Source: Armatimonas rosea (GTDB lineage: Bacteria > Armatimonadota > Armatimonadia > Armatimonadales > Armatimonadaceae). From it: DNA of 64,000 nt. The notes below the pieces were generated by a model. That model was not told the origin of the DNA and searched no databases. It was given only the letters and a program-made list of their open reading frames with translations. A program made the translations under genes and the position numbers. This document shows, piece by piece, positions 53,323 through 63,201 of this stretch; positions within the stretch are counted from its first letter, which is position 1, and every line of letters begins with the position of its first letter. Location of the stretch: assembly GCF_014202505.1 (NCBI RefSeq), contig NZ_JACHGW010000002.1, positions 1,302,001-1,366,000 of the forward strand, written 5' to 3'.

Positions 53323-54750
53323 ATGGCAACGGAACCGATGGGCGGCAAGCGCACGCAGCTCATCCCCGAAAACTTTATCGACAACGAGCACGACTACGAG
53401 TCTATTACAGACATCATCGCGCGAGTTGTACTGAACCCGCGGCCGCCGCTGATCTGGTTCATCATGACGGCAGGTGGCTTTGTGGGCCTCAATGTCATGC
53501 TGATGGCGGTCACCTGGCTGATCCTGCGGGGAACGGGTATCTGGGGAAACAACCAGCCGACCGGCTGGGCATGGGACATTATCAACTTTGTCTGGTGGAT
53601 TGGTATCGGCCACGCCGGAACACTGATCTCCGCGATTCTGCTCCTGATGCGCCAGTCTTGGCGTAACTCGATCAACCGCTTTGCGGAGGCCATGACGATC
53701 TTCGCGGTGATGTGTGCGGGTCTCTATCCGCTGCTGCACACCGGTCGTCCTTGGTGTGACTACTGGCTCTTCCCGTATCCCAATGTCCTAGGGATGTGGC
53801 CACAGACCCGCTCACCCTTGGAGTGGGACGTCTTTGCCGTCTCTACCTACTTCACTATCTCGGTTCTCTTCTGGTTCCTGGGGCTCGTGCCCGACATTGC
53901 GACCCTGCGTGATCGCTCTCGGAGCACTTGGGCCAAGGTCCTCTACGGGGCGGCTGCGCTGGGCTGGCGGGGAAGTGCCAAGCACTGGTTCCGCTACGAG
54001 CAGGCGACTAATATCCTCGCAGGAATCTCCGCGCCGCTCGTTCTCTCGGTTCACACGATCGTCTCCTTCGACTTCGCCGTGGGGATTGTCCCGGGCTGGC
54101 ACACGACCATCTTCCCGCCCTACTTTGTTGCGGGAGCTGTCTTTGCCGGATTTGCGATGGTGCTGACCTTTGGTCTGCCGCTACGCGCCCTGTATGGCCT
54201 CAAGGACTTTATCACCGAGAAGCACCTGGACTGGATGGCCAAGATCACCCTCGCGACCGGCCTAATTGTCTTCTACGGCTATGTCTTGGAGATGTTCTAC
54301 GGCTGGTACTCGGGCAATGTCTACGAGCTCTCGCTGGTCAACCACCGAATCGCAGGGCCGTACGCGCCGTTCTACTGGGCGCTGATCTTCTGCAACGGGA
54401 TCTGGCCGCAGGCGCTCTGGAGCCATAAGCTGCGCAAGAACGTTCCCTTCCTCTTTGTGACGAGCATCGTGATTGGAATCGGGATGTGGCTGGAGCGCTT
54501 CGTCATTATCCCCATGTCGCTCACCCGTGACTTCATCACAAGCTCCTGGGGCTACTACTCGCCGACCCTCTGGGACTGGCTACTCTTCCTGGGGACGATG
54601 GGCTTCTTTACCTTCTTGCTCTTTATGTTCATTAAGGTACTGCCCTTCATCAATATCTTTGAGATGCGTGATCTGTTGCATAAAAATCACCACACCTTCG
54701 GCCACACGGCTCATGAGCATGACGCAGCGCATGCGGAGGAGGCCCACTAA
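53323..54750 (+). CDS. actC: Alternative complex III subunit ActC (NrfD-like membrane subunit)
   Basis: A 475-residue integral membrane protein with ten helices, related to NrfD/PsrC; it holds the quinol-oxidation site facing ActB. Recognisable segments are NFVWWIGIGHAGTLISAILL, RPWCDYWLFPYPN and VHTIVSFDFAVGIVPGWHTT. A His-rich C-terminal tail (HKNHHTFGHTAHEHDAAHAE) faces the cytoplasm. It starts right after actB and its stop overlaps actD by 1 base. Confidence 0.95.
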   Translation: MATEPMGGKRTQLIPENFIDNEHDYESITDIIARVVLNPRPPLIWFIMTAGGFVGLNVMLMAVTWLILRGTGIWGNNQPTGWAWDIINFVWWIGIGHAGTLISAILLLMRQSWRNSINRFAEAMTIFAVMCAGLYPLLHTGRPWCDYWLFPYPNVLGMWPQTRSPLEWDVFAVSTYFTISVLFWFLGLVPDIATLRDRSRSTWAKVLYGAAALGWRGSAKHWFRYEQATNILAGISAPLVLSVHTIVSFDFAVGIVPGWHTTIFPPYFVAGAVFAGFAMVLTFGLPLRALYGLKDFITEKHLDWMAKITLATGLIVFYGYVLEMFYGWYSGNVYELSLVNHRIAGPYAPFYWALIFCNGIWPQALWSHKLRKNVPFLFVTSIVIGIGMWLERFVIIPMSLTRDFITSSWGYYSPTLWDWLLFLGTMGFFTFLLFMFIKVLPFINIFEMRDLLHKNHHTFGHTAHEHDAAHAEEAH

Positions 54751-55325
54751 TGGCAGGACACGGTCACGGCCACGATCATGGGCCGGTAGAGAACCCTATC
54801 TTTGGGATGGTGGCGGAGTTCGACTCGCCCGATGACCTGCTGGCAGCAGTCAAGCGGGCCACGGCAGCGGGCTACTCCAAGACCGATGCCTACGCCCCCT
54901 TTCCGATCCACGGACTGGCAGAGGCACTCCCCAACGGCACCGACGACCGCCTCCCTTGGCTGGCGTTCTTTGGGGGACTGACGGGCTGTATGCTTGGGTT
55001 TGGGCTGCAGTACTTCATCAATGTCATCGACTACCCGATGAACGTCGGGGGAAAGCCGCTCAACACCTGGCCTCAGTTCCTCCCGGTCACCTTTGAGTGC
55101 ACGGTTCTCTGCACGGGCTTGACGACTTTTATCTCGCAGTGGGCGCTCAATGGCCTGCCGCGGTACCACCACCCTATCTTCAATGCGCCCAACTTTGACC
55201 GGGCAACTCAGGACCGGTTCTTCCTGTGCATTGAGACCAAAGATCCGAAGTACGAACCCAATGAGACGGCAGCGTTCCTGAATGGGCTGGGAGCCCTGAA
55301 TGTTGCGGAGGTTGCGCGCCAGTGA
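54750..55325 (+). CDS. actD: Alternative complex III subunit ActD (DUF3341)
   Basis: A 191-residue protein with two membrane helices (about 72-92 and 113-135). The DUF3341 core has NPIFGMVAEFDSPDDLLAAV, YSKTDAYAPFPIHGL and PRYHHPIFNAPNFDRAT. The N-terminus is His-rich (MAGHGHGHDHGP). ActD packs against ActC/ActF on the cytoplasmic side. It overlaps actC by 1 base and actE by 4 bases. Confidence 0.93.
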   Translation: MAGHGHGHDHGPVENPIFGMVAEFDSPDDLLAAVKRATAAGYSKTDAYAPFPIHGLAEALPNGTDDRLPWLAFFGGLTGCMLGFGLQYFINVIDYPMNVGGKPLNTWPQFLPVTFECTVLCTGLTTFISQWALNGLPRYHHPIFNAPNFDRATQDRFFLCIETKDPKYEPNETAAFLNGLGALNVAEVARQ

Positions 55326-56356
55326 GAACAACCATGCGATACGCGCTGGGCTTGACAGTCTTGGGGGGGAGCGCTCTGCTCTCCGGTTGCCACATCGATA
55401 TGTGGGAGCAGCCCAAGATGAAGGCCTACTACGAGAGCGATTTCTACACCGACCGACAGGCCAGTCGCGCCGTGCCGGAGGGGACGATCGCTCGGGGACG
55501 GCTCCGCACCGACGATGCCTTTACGACGGGTAAAGAGGGGACGAAGTTTATCGCCCAGCTTCCCGCCGAGGCTGTCCAGAGCTTTGGTGGTCCCAAGGCG
55601 ATGCTGGACCGGGGGCAAGAGCGCTACACGATCTACTGCTCGCCCTGCCACGGCACCACGGGCAATGGCAATGGCTTTATCGCCCAGCGTGGCCTTGGCT
55701 TCTGGCAGAAGCTTCCCGCGACCCTGCTCCAGCCCCGCCTGCAAAAAGTGGAGGATGGCTATCTCTACGATGTCCTGACCCACGGGAAGGGCGCGATGTA
55801 CGGTTATGCCTCGCGGATTCAGGACTACAACGACCGCTGGGCCGTGGTTGCCTACGTTCGTGCCCTGCAGCTTGCCGGTGGGGGAGCCCTTCCTGAGGCC
55901 GTGGCTGAGGCACCTGCCAAGCCCGCTGAGAAAGCCCCTGCGACTCCTGCGCCGAAGGCTCCTACCGAGGAAGCGCTGATGCAGGAGCAGGCCGACCTTG
56001 ACTCCGCAATGAGCAAGCTCTCGGGGGATGTTCTCTTTGACACCGCGAAAGCGACCCTAAAGCCTGAGGCCCAGACCTTCCTGGTCGCGGTCGCCGAGAT
56101 TCTCAAGAAGAATGCGGGATCCAAGGTCGAGGTGGGCGGACACACCGACTCCAAGGGGAACGAGGCCAGCAATCAGGCCCTCTCCGAGCAGCGTGCCCGT
56201 GCGGTGCGTGATTTCCTGACAAGCAAGGGAGTGGCGGTGGGGATGCTCACGGCCAAGGGCTATGGCTCCAGCAAGCCGGTCGGGGACAACAACACCGACG
56301 AAGGCCGGGCAAAGAACCGACGCATTACCCTGGTGGTACAGGGAGGCGCAAAATAA
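55322..56356 (+). CDS. actE: Alternative complex III subunit ActE fused to an OmpA-like domain
   Basis: A 344-residue lipoprotein (lipobox LLSGC, Cys23). Residues about 25-195 are the ActE monoheme cytochrome c (CSPCH at 106-110; GAMYGYASRI supplies a likely Met ligand). A Pro/Ala linker (about 197-225) leads to an OmpA/MotB-type domain (about 228-344: VLFDTAKATLKPEAQ, VGGHTDSKGNEASNQALSEQ and GRAKNRRITLVV), which keeps the Asp and Arg used to bind peptidoglycan diaminopimelate. Start is a GTG at 55322 or an ATG at 55334. ActE is usually a small cytochrome, so the OmpA part is an unusual addition. Confidence 0.93.
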   Translation: MRTTMRYALGLTVLGGSALLSGCHIDMWEQPKMKAYYESDFYTDRQASRAVPEGTIARGRLRTDDAFTTGKEGTKFIAQLPAEAVQSFGGPKAMLDRGQERYTIYCSPCHGTTGNGNGFIAQRGLGFWQKLPATLLQPRLQKVEDGYLYDVLTHGKGAMYGYASRIQDYNDRWAVVAYVRALQLAGGGALPEAVAEAPAKPAEKAPATPAPKAPTEEALMQEQADLDSAMSKLSGDVLFDTAKATLKPEAQTFLVAVAEILKKNAGSKVEVGGHTDSKGNEASNQALSEQRARAVRDFLTSKGVAVGMLTAKGYGSSKPVGDNNTDEGRAKNRRITLVVQGGAK

Positions 56357-57570
56357 TGAGTGATCATCAAACAACAGAAGCCCCCTCGGCGCTTCCTACG
56401 CTCACACGGCTAAGCAATATTGCGGTCGGCCTTGCCGTGGCCGGGGCAGTTGGCCTTGGCATAGGGATGGCGACCGATGGCAGTGCAGGGCACAAGATCT
56501 TCTGGGGAGCCTACCACTACGGCTTCATCTTCTGGCTCACGCTGACCCTGGGCTGTGCGACTCTGACCTACCTGCACCACACGATCCGCTCCCAGTGGAG
56601 CCTCTCGATCCTCAAGGTGCTTGAGGCGGGCAACAAAAACCTTCCGCTCATCGGGGTGTTCTTTATCCCGATCGCGGTAGCGACCGTCGGGAGCCATGCG
56701 ATCTTCCCCTGGGCAGATCCTGCGTTTCTGGCCAAGCTCCCCATTCAGAAGCAGCAGTGGCTCAACCCTATCGCTTGGGTGATCCGGGCCGTGATCTACT
56801 TTGTCTTCTGGATCTGGACCACCAGCCGCCTGAATGCTTCGTCGAAGGCACAGGATGTCAGCCGTGACGAGAGCCTGGCGGAGGCACGCCGAAGCTTTGC
56901 ACCCCCGATGGGTGTCATCCATGTGATCTTGCTCACCTTTGCCTTCACCGACTGGCTGATGTCGCTCAACCCCATGTTCTTCTCCACTCTCTATGGGGCG
57001 TGGCACATGGCGACCGGAATCCTGATGGCGATCGCCTTTGGAACCTTCCTGACGCTGTTGATGCGCAAGAATCGGCCCTACGCGGCTGCGATAAACCCGG
57101 CGCTTACCAAAGACTTGGGCAACATGATGCTGGGCTTTACGATGGTCTTTGGGTACTTCACCCTGAGCCAGTTCCTGATCATCTGGTCGGGGAACCTGCC
57201 CGAGGAGATTATCTTCTTTGTCCAGCGCTTCGAGGGACCTCTGGTCTGGGTGGGCGCTGCCATCGTTGTCTTCCAGTTCTTCGGTCCGTTTCTGGCGCTG
57301 CTCTCGGGCAAGGCCAAGCGCACCCCTGAGCTTCTGATCAAGGTTGCGGGCTGGATCTTCTGCTTCCGAATGTTGGACGTCTGGTGGCAGGTGGTTCCCT
57401 TCTTCAAGGGGCCCTCACAGCTCTCCACGGTCTGGATCGATATTGCGGCCCTGCTGTTTGTGGGAGGTGTCTGGCTCTATTTCTTCTTCCGAACCCTGAA
57501 GCAGAACGAGCTCCTGCCACTCCATGACACACGTCTGCAGGATACCAAGCTTGCTCTGGAGGCACACTAA
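56356..57570 (+). CDS. actF: Alternative complex III subunit ActF (second NrfD-like subunit)
   Basis: A 404-residue integral membrane protein with ten helices, a paralogue of ActC. Segments such as GAYHYGFIFWLTLTLGCATL, IPIAVATVGSHAIFPWAD and TLYGAWHMATGILMAIAFG support the call. ActF contributes a possible proton path. The start overlaps the actE stop by 1 base. It has no His-rich tail. Confidence 0.92.
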   Translation: MSDHQTTEAPSALPTLTRLSNIAVGLAVAGAVGLGIGMATDGSAGHKIFWGAYHYGFIFWLTLTLGCATLTYLHHTIRSQWSLSILKVLEAGNKNLPLIGVFFIPIAVATVGSHAIFPWADPAFLAKLPIQKQQWLNPIAWVIRAVIYFVFWIWTTSRLNASSKAQDVSRDESLAEARRSFAPPMGVIHVILLTFAFTDWLMSLNPMFFSTLYGAWHMATGILMAIAFGTFLTLLMRKNRPYAAAINPALTKDLGNMMLGFTMVFGYFTLSQFLIIWSGNLPEEIIFFVQRFEGPLVWVGAAIVVFQFFGPFLALLSGKAKRTPELLIKVAGWIFCFRMLDVWWQVVPFFKGPSQLSTVWIDIAALLFVGGVWLYFFFRTLKQNELLPLHDTRLQDTKLALEAH

Positions 57571-57572
57571 CC

Positions 57573-58052
57573 ATGCATGGCTCAAATGATATCAATGACG
57601 GAACCATCCCGGAGCTCGGCTACGATCACCGCGATGTTAACCTGAAGGCGATTGTCTTCTGGATGTCGATCTTCTCCGCCTTTGTCGTGGTCTCCATCCT
57701 GACGATTCAGTTCTTTGCCTATCCGTTCTTTACCCCGGACTGGAAGAAGCTGGAGAAGCAGGTTCCTGCCTTCGTGACGGCACCGCGCACGCCACCTTTC
57801 CCCCAGGTTCAGGCCGATCCTAAGCTCGATATGGAGGTCTTTAAGGCCTCTGAGGAGCGACAGCACGAGGCGATGAACAAGGCTAAAGAGGCACTTGCTG
57901 CGCGTGGTCTCGCCGGGATTACCACCAATACGGAGCATGCCGAAGGGAAGTCCTTCCCGGGCAGCGGCGACTATGCGGGGGTAGACCACAAGGCCAAGCC
58001 TACCGAGGCCGAGGGTGAGCACGAGGCAGAGCATGCCGGAGGCGAACACTAA
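57573..58052 (+). CDS. Small membrane protein of the respiratory operon
   Basis: A 159-residue protein with one helix (about 27-50, AIVFWMSIFSAFVVVSILTI) and a soluble region containing PPFPQVQADPKLDMEVFKAS. The PP-P-x-LQ-x-DP-like pattern followed by Glu-rich helix is seen in single-helix proteins encoded beside ACIII and oxidase genes. A His/Glu-rich tail (EGEHEAEHAGGEH) ends it. It may be an ActG-like or linker subunit. It overlaps the SCO gene by 1 base. Confidence 0.6.
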   Translation: MHGSNDINDGTIPELGYDHRDVNLKAIVFWMSIFSAFVVVSILTIQFFAYPFFTPDWKKLEKQVPAFVTAPRTPPFPQVQADPKLDMEVFKASEERQHEAMNKAKEALAARGLAGITTNTEHAEGKSFPGSGDYAGVDHKAKPTEAEGEHEAEHAGGEH

Positions 58053-58954
58053 TGTTTCGTCGTGGTCTGCTCGCTCTGGTGATGGCACTGGGGGTGCTGG
58101 CACCCTCTGCCTTTGCACAGGGCCAGTCCCAGCAAGCACCGGCGGGCTCCCGTCCACGTTTTGACACGGGCATCAATGCTGCCCGAGATGTCGCCATCAA
58201 CCAGAACCTGGATGCCGAGCTTCCGCTGGAGGCACAGTTTCACGACGAGCTGGGGCGGACGGTGGCACTCAAGGAGTACTTTGGTAAGAAGCCTGTCTGG
58301 ATGGTCTTGCCGTTCTTTAAGTGTACCGGTACCTGTCCGATGATGGTGGATGGGATGATCTCGGTGATGCACGAGCCGAGCCTGGGCTACCAGATTGGCC
58401 GTGATTTTGAGATTGTGGTGATCTCGATCAACCCCCGAGAGACCCCCGAGATCGCGGCGGCCAAGAAGCAAGAGTACTTGAGTAAGCTAGGGCTAGCCGG
58501 GGCCGAGAAGTCGTTTCACTTTCTGACCGGTGACGAGAAAGACATCCGGGCGGTTGCCGATGCGCTAGGCTACAAGTATGTCTACGATGCGCGCACTGAC
58601 CAGTATGCCCATGCTAGTGCGACCTTTGTTGCGACTCCCAAGGGCAAGATCTCGCGCTATCACTTTGGCGTGAGCTACTCACCGAAGGACGTGCGACTCT
58701 CGCTGACAGAAGCGGGTCAGGGACGGATTGGGAGTCTGGCGGAGAAGGTTTTGCTGTTTTGCTACCACTACGATCCGCAGCGCAATACCTACGGGCTCGC
58801 TGCGTTTCGCTTGACCCAGGTACTGGGCGTGGTGACAATTCTGGCACTTGGCTCGTTTATGATCATTAACTTCCGGCGCGAGGCCCGGGAACAACAGTTA
58901 ACCCGAACTTCGGGAGGAGACGTCGTGAACAAGACGTCTGACAGAGAGGCTTGA
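58052..58954 (+). CDS. SCO1/SenC copper chaperone with C-terminal membrane anchor
   Basis: A 300-residue protein that delivers copper to the CuA site of the oxidase. A signal peptide (MFRRGLLALVMALGVLAPSA) is followed by the thioredoxin-like SCO domain with the CxxxC pair Cys91/Cys95 (KCTGTCPMM) and the third ligand His in YAHASATFVATP. Unusually, a membrane helix lies near the C-terminus (about 252-270, LTQVLGVVTILALGSFMIIN). It lies directly before coxB as expected. Confidence 0.9.
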   Translation: MFRRGLLALVMALGVLAPSAFAQGQSQQAPAGSRPRFDTGINAARDVAINQNLDAELPLEAQFHDELGRTVALKEYFGKKPVWMVLPFFKCTGTCPMMVDGMISVMHEPSLGYQIGRDFEIVVISINPRETPEIAAAKKQEYLSKLGLAGAEKSFHFLTGDEKDIRAVADALGYKYVYDARTDQYAHASATFVATPKGKISRYHFGVSYSPKDVRLSLTEAGQGRIGSLAEKVLLFCYHYDPQRNTYGLAAFRLTQVLGVVTILALGSFMIINFRREAREQQLTRTSGGDVVNKTSDREA

Positions 58955-58960
58955 TTACCA

Positions 58961-60034
58961 ATGGGTGAAATGCCTATGCGGGCTCCGGCAGCATCGGAGT
59001 TCGCAAATAATGTGGATGCGCTCTATTTTGCGCTTGTCGCGCTGACCGTCGTCTCGACAGTCCTCGTGCTGGCGTTGCTGATCTTCTTAGTAGCGCGGTA
59101 CCAACGTGGAAACAATGTAGACCGCTCCAATCCTGTGGACCACCACACGGGCCTTGAGATGGCTTGGACCCTCCCTGCGCTCGTTCTGGGACTGGGGATC
59201 TTTGTCTGGTCCGCGAAGCTCTTTGGTGAGGTCTACCAGCCGCCAAAGAATGCCAAGGAGATCTTCATCATTGGCAAGCAGTGGATGTGGCACATGCAGC
59301 ACGCCAATGGGATTCGGGAGAACAACGAGCTCCATATCCCGGTGGACGAGCCGGTCAAGTTCACCATGATCTCCCAGGATGTCATTCACGCCTTCTATGT
59401 CCCAGAGTTTCGCATGCAGCGCCAGGTGCAGCCCGGGGAGTACACCCAGATGTGGGTCAAGCCGACCCGTGTGGGCAAGTACCATATCTACTGCAACATG
59501 TACTGTGGCACGCAGCACTCCGAGATGGGGGGCTGGGTCTATGTCATGAGCCGCCCTGACTACGATAAGTGGGTTGCCAGTGGGGGAGTACGTGCGGTGA
59601 GCCCAGGGGGGATCGAGGCCAAGCGTGGGGCACTCTCCCTTGCACAGCAGGGCAAGGCTCTCTACGAGAAGTACCAGTGTGTTGGCTGTCATGGTGGCTC
59701 TAACTCAGACGCGACCCGCCGTGGTCCCTCCCTTGCGGGGATCTTTGGCAAGAGCCGCCAGCTTGTGGGAGGGAAGGTGGTTACCGCCGACGATGCCTAC
59801 CTGCGAAATGCCATTCTCTACCCGAATGAGTTTGCGCTGGCAGGCTGGCCCCAGGGGATGCCTCCTTACAAGGGGGTTCTATCTGAAGCGGATGTCCTCG
59901 CGGTCAATGCCTATATTAAGACAATTGGAACGAAGGACGAGCCCGATGCGGGCCATCCGGCGCAGGAATCGATTCCTGCGGACACGGATAACCAGCAGTT
60001 CCGTTACATGTACGGAGGAGAACAGTACAAATGA
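58961..60034 (+). CDS. ctaC: Cytochrome c oxidase subunit II with fused cytochrome c (caa3 type)
   Basis: A 357-residue protein with two membrane helices (about 20-46 and 68-90), a CuA domain with ligands His143, Cys178, Cys182, His186 and Met189 ([15 protein letters not shown]), and a C-terminal cytochrome c (CVGCH, 240-244; [20 protein letters not shown]). The fused heme makes this a caa3-type oxidase that can take electrons directly from ActE. It has no signal peptide beyond the first helix. Overlaps subunit I by 4 bases. Confidence 0.96.
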   Translation: MGEMPMRAPAASEFANNVDALYFALVALTVVSTVLVLALLIFLVARYQRGNNVDRSNPVDHHTGLEMAWTLPALVLGLGIFVWSAKLFGEVYQPPKNAKEIFIIGKQWMWHMQHANGIRENNELHIPVDEPVKFTMISQDVIHAFYVPEFRMQRQVQPGEYTQMWVKPTRVGKYHIYCNMYCGTQHSEMGGWVYVMSRPDYDKWVASGGVRAVSPGGIEAKRGALSLAQQGKALYEKYQCVGCHGGSNSDATRRGPSLAGIFGKSRQLVGGKVVTADDAYLRNAILYPNEFALAGWPQGMPPYKGVLSEADVLAVNAYIKTIGTKDEPDAGHPAQESIPADTDNQQFRYMYGGEQYK

Positions 60035-61782
60035 GCGTGAGTACTTTGGATAGTCACGATGTCCCTGTGGCATCACACGGTCATGCCCGCGCCGCTCACG
60101 GAGAGAGTCCCTACGGAGTTGATAACGAAAACTACATCAACACCGACCACTCGATCAAGTCCTGGTTGCTGACAGTTGACCACAAGCGCATCGCGCTCTT
60201 GTATCTCTTCTCCGTCTCCGCCTTCTTCCTTCTGGGAGGGCTTGCAGCGGGCCTAGTGCGCTTTGAGCTCACCGCGCCCAAGGGACAGATCCTCTCCAGT
60301 GAGGCCTACAACCGAGTGTTCTCGGCCCACGGCATCATCATGGTGTTCCTGTTCCTGATCCCGGCGATCCCGGCGATCTTGGGGAACTTTGCGCTCCCGC
60401 TGATGATTGGTGCCCGTGACCTTGCCTTTCCGCGGCTAAACCTTATCTCCTGGTATGTCTACATGACCGGAGGGACGTTTATCCTGATCTCCCTTTTCTC
60501 TGGAGGAGTCGATACCGGGTGGACCTTCTACACGCCTTACTCTAGTATCTACGCGAATGGAAATGTCGCGCTGTGTCTGCTAGGCGTCTTCTTTGGAGGG
60601 TTCTCGTCGATCTTCACCGGGCTGAACTTTATCGTCACGGTCCACAAGATGCGCGCCGCGGGCATGACCTGGTTCCGTCTGCCGCTGTTTGTCTGGGCGA
60701 TGTATGCAACGTCGGTGATCATCATGCTGGGGACGCCGGTTGTGGCGGTGACCCTTCTGATGGTTCTGGTGGAGCGCACCCTCGGGTTTGGCCTCTTCTC
60801 CCCGGAGCTGGGCGGCGACCCGGTGCTCTTCCAGCACATGTTCTGGTTCTACTCGCACCCCGCGGTCTACATCATGATGCTTCCCGCGCTGGGAATCACC
60901 AATGAGATCATCGCGGCCAACTGTAAGAAGCGCATCTTTGGCTACGAGTTTGTGGCGATGTCTTCCCTTGCGATTGCCGCCTTTGGCTTCGTGGTCTGGG
61001 GCCACCACATGTTCGCGACCGCTCAGTCGATGTACTCGAGCATGGTGTTCTCGATTATCTCGTTCCTCGTGGCGGTGCCCTCGGCGATCAAGGTCTTTAA
61101 CTGGATCGCGACCATCTTCAAGGGGAGTGTCGAGCTCTCCAGCCACATGCTCTTTGCGCTGGGCTTTATCGGTCTCTTCGTGGTGGGTGGACTCACGGGC
61201 CTGTTCCTGTCGTCCCTTGCCACGGACGTCCACCTCACGGCAACGTACTTTGTGGTGGCACACTTCCACTATGTCATGGTGGGAGGAGCCCTGATGGGCT
61301 TCATGGGAGGGCTACACTACTGGTGGCCCAAGATCACGGGGCGCCTCTACCCCGAGTTCCCCGCAAAGCTCTCGGCGATTATCACCTTTGTTGGCTTCAA
61401 CATGACCTTCTTCCCGCAGTTTATTGTGGGCTACCTGGGCATGCCCCGCCGCTATCACTTCTACGCTCCTGAGTATCAGATCTGGCACATTGCCTCGACA
61501 GCAGGCTCTACGGTGCTTGGTGTTGGGTTTGCCCTCCCTGTCTGCTACTTGCTGTGGTCGTGGTTCAAGGGCCCCAAGGCACTCGCGAACCCCTGGGGAG
61601 CTGTCGGGTTGGAGTGGACTATTCCCTCACCGCCTGTGACCCACAACTTCCTGGTAGCGCCCGTCGTCACCTGGGAGGCGTATGAGTACACGGGTGAGCA
61701 TCCTGCACACGACGTTCTGGATCATGCTCATGACCACGATCACGAGACGGTCGCACCCGTTCGAGAGGAAACCCACGTATGA
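60031..61782 (+). CDS. ctaD: Cytochrome c oxidase subunit I, A2 type
   Basis: A 583-residue core subunit with 12-13 helices carrying heme a, heme a3 and CuB. The low-spin heme His is in [19 protein letters not shown]; CuB and the cross-linked His-Tyr lie in [31 protein letters not shown] and [13 protein letters not shown] are intact. YSHPAVY replaces the HPEVY Glu of the D-channel, the hallmark of the A2 subfamily known from Rhodothermus marinus. Both ends are His-rich (N-terminal [14 protein letters not shown]-terminal [14 protein letters not shown]). Confidence 0.97.
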   Translation: MSVSTLDSHDVPVASHGHARAAHGESPYGVDNENYINTDHSIKSWLLTVDHKRIALLYLFSVSAFFLLGGLAAGLVRFELTAPKGQILSSEAYNRVFSAHGIIMVFLFLIPAIPAILGNFALPLMIGARDLAFPRLNLISWYVYMTGGTFILISLFSGGVDTGWTFYTPYSSIYANGNVALCLLGVFFGGFSSIFTGLNFIVTVHKMRAAGMTWFRLPLFVWAMYATSVIIMLGTPVVAVTLLMVLVERTLGFGLFSPELGGDPVLFQHMFWFYSHPAVYIMMLPALGITNEIIAANCKKRIFGYEFVAMSSLAIAAFGFVVWGHHMFATAQSMYSSMVFSIISFLVAVPSAIKVFNWIATIFKGSVELSSHMLFALGFIGLFVVGGLTGLFLSSLATDVHLTATYFVVAHFHYVMVGGALMGFMGGLHYWWPKITGRLYPEFPAKLSAIITFVGFNMTFFPQFIVGYLGMPRRYHFYAPEYQIWHIASTAGSTVLGVGFALPVCYLLWSWFKGPKALANPWGAVGLEWTIPSPPVTHNFLVAPVVTWEAYEYTGEHPAHDVLDHAHDHDHETVAPVREETHV

Positions 61783-62738
61783 GTCTCCACGCTCTAGAGC
61801 CCGGCGCGGGTGCTGAGCACGCCCACGGTGCTGGTCAGCGCGTCTCGATGCAGTACGAGAACATCGACCAGCAAAACGAGAGCTACCTGGTTGGGATGTG
61901 GTCATTCCTGGTCACGGAGATCATGTTCTTTGGGGGGCTGTTCCTTGCCTACGCGCTCTACCGGGTGATGTACTTCAACACCTACCTGGAGGCGCATCAG
62001 TTCCTGCTCCAGTACGGCTGGTTCGGGATGCACAATGGCTTCCCTTGGCTGGGGACGATCAACACCACGGTCCTGCTGACCAGCTCACTCTTTATGGTGC
62101 TCGCGGTCTACAATGCTCAGATCGGGCAGCGGATCAAGACTATCCTTTGGCTGTTGACGGTGGTAGGTTGTGCATTTGGCTTTATGGTGGTCAAGTACTT
62201 CGAGTACACCAATAAGCTCCATGAAGGCCTCTATCCGGACCGGAACTTCAACTACGCACGCGCTCTCTACATCCTCAAGACCGAACATGCTGCCGGGCAC
62301 GAGGGCCATGAGAATCCTCGGGCAAACGAGGCCTGGACAGCGATGAAGGCGGCGGAGAAGGCGGGGGCAAAGCTAACCGAAGAGGGGCTCGAGATCCCAG
62401 CGACTCAGACGGCGCAGGTCGCGGGGGGGATCAACCAGAGCCTCACCGAGGTTCCAAAGGACACAATCGCCTTCTCGGTCCCGGATGCTTCCTACAGTAA
62501 GTACCTCTCTGAGGCGAACCATGCTCGCCTGTTCATGAGTATCTACTTCTCCATGACCGGGCTACACGGAATCCACGTCTCCCTGGGAATCTTAATGATG
62601 GGCCTCTTGATTCTCTTCTATGGAATCAAGCATCCCTGTGTCGATGACTACATGCCGCTGGAAATGATTGGCTTGTACTGGCACTTTGTTGACATCGTGT
62701 GGATCTTCCTGTTCCCGCTGATGTACCTGATCTCGTAA
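61779..62738 (+). CDS. ctaE: Cytochrome c oxidase subunit III with internal insert
   Basis: A 319-residue subunit with seven predicted helices. Typical segments are [40 protein letters not shown] and [21 protein letters not shown] soluble insert of about 80 residues (about 165-245, starting [14 protein letters not shown]) separates helices and is not usual for the family. The N-terminus has AEHAHGAGQ. It overlaps subunit I by 4 bases. Confidence 0.95.
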   Translation: MSLHALEPGAGAEHAHGAGQRVSMQYENIDQQNESYLVGMWSFLVTEIMFFGGLFLAYALYRVMYFNTYLEAHQFLLQYGWFGMHNGFPWLGTINTTVLLTSSLFMVLAVYNAQIGQRIKTILWLLTVVGCAFGFMVVKYFEYTNKLHEGLYPDRNFNYARALYILKTEHAAGHEGHENPRANEAWTAMKAAEKAGAKLTEEGLEIPATQTAQVAGGINQSLTEVPKDTIAFSVPDASYSKYLSEANHARLFMSIYFSMTGLHGIHVSLGILMMGLLILFYGIKHPCVDDYMPLEMIGLYWHFVDIVWIFLFPLMYLIS

Positions 62739-62748
62739 AGGAAAGACG

Positions 62749-63144
62749 ATGGCAGATATAACACACGGACACGATAGCCACGGTCATGGGCGGGTACACC
62801 CGGCGGTCGAGGTTATCGATCACCCAAAGCCGCTTCTCTACTGGCAGACCTATGCAGGACTCTTTGTGCTGCTCATTGTGACGGTCTTGCTCTACTACAT
62901 CGACCTGAGCGCGGCGATGAAGTGGGTAGGGTGGAACTTTGTCGTGGCCATGATTGTGGCGAGCATCAAGGCCTACCTGGTCGTGCGCAACTTCATGAAC
63001 GTCAAGGGAAGCACCAAGCTGACCTTCCTTTGGGCAGTGCTTGGCTTTGTCTGGCTGATGCTCATGGCGGGAATCTTTATCGACTACCGGAGCCGTCCCG
63101 TACAAGGTGGCTGGGAGCCCCAGTTCGCCGGTCGAATGCGCTAA
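62749..63144 (+). CDS. ctaF: Cytochrome c oxidase subunit IV
   Basis: A 131-residue protein with three membrane helices (about 25-110) in the prokaryotic subunit IV pattern (ASIKAYLVVRNFMNVKGSTK). It opens with a His-rich stretch (THGHDSHGHGRVHP). It is the last gene of the operon and is followed at once by a terminator. Confidence 0.88.
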   Translation: MADITHGHDSHGHGRVHPAVEVIDHPKPLLYWQTYAGLFVLLIVTVLLYYIDLSAAMKWVGWNFVVAMIVASIKAYLVVRNFMNVKGSTKLTFLWAVLGFVWLMLMAGIFIDYRSRPVQGGWEPQFAGRMR

Positions 63145-63149
63145 CTTGG

Positions 63150-63186
63150 TTTTGGAGCCCGGCACGAAGGTGCCGGGCTTTTTGTT
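63150..63186 (+). terminator. Terminator of the respiratory operon
   Basis: AGCCCGGCAC / GTGCCGGGCT with loop GAAG (within GGAGCCCGGCACGAAGGTGC), followed by TTTTTGTTTT. Confidence 0.88.
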
Positions 63187-63201
63187 TTGGAGAGAACGAC
63201 A

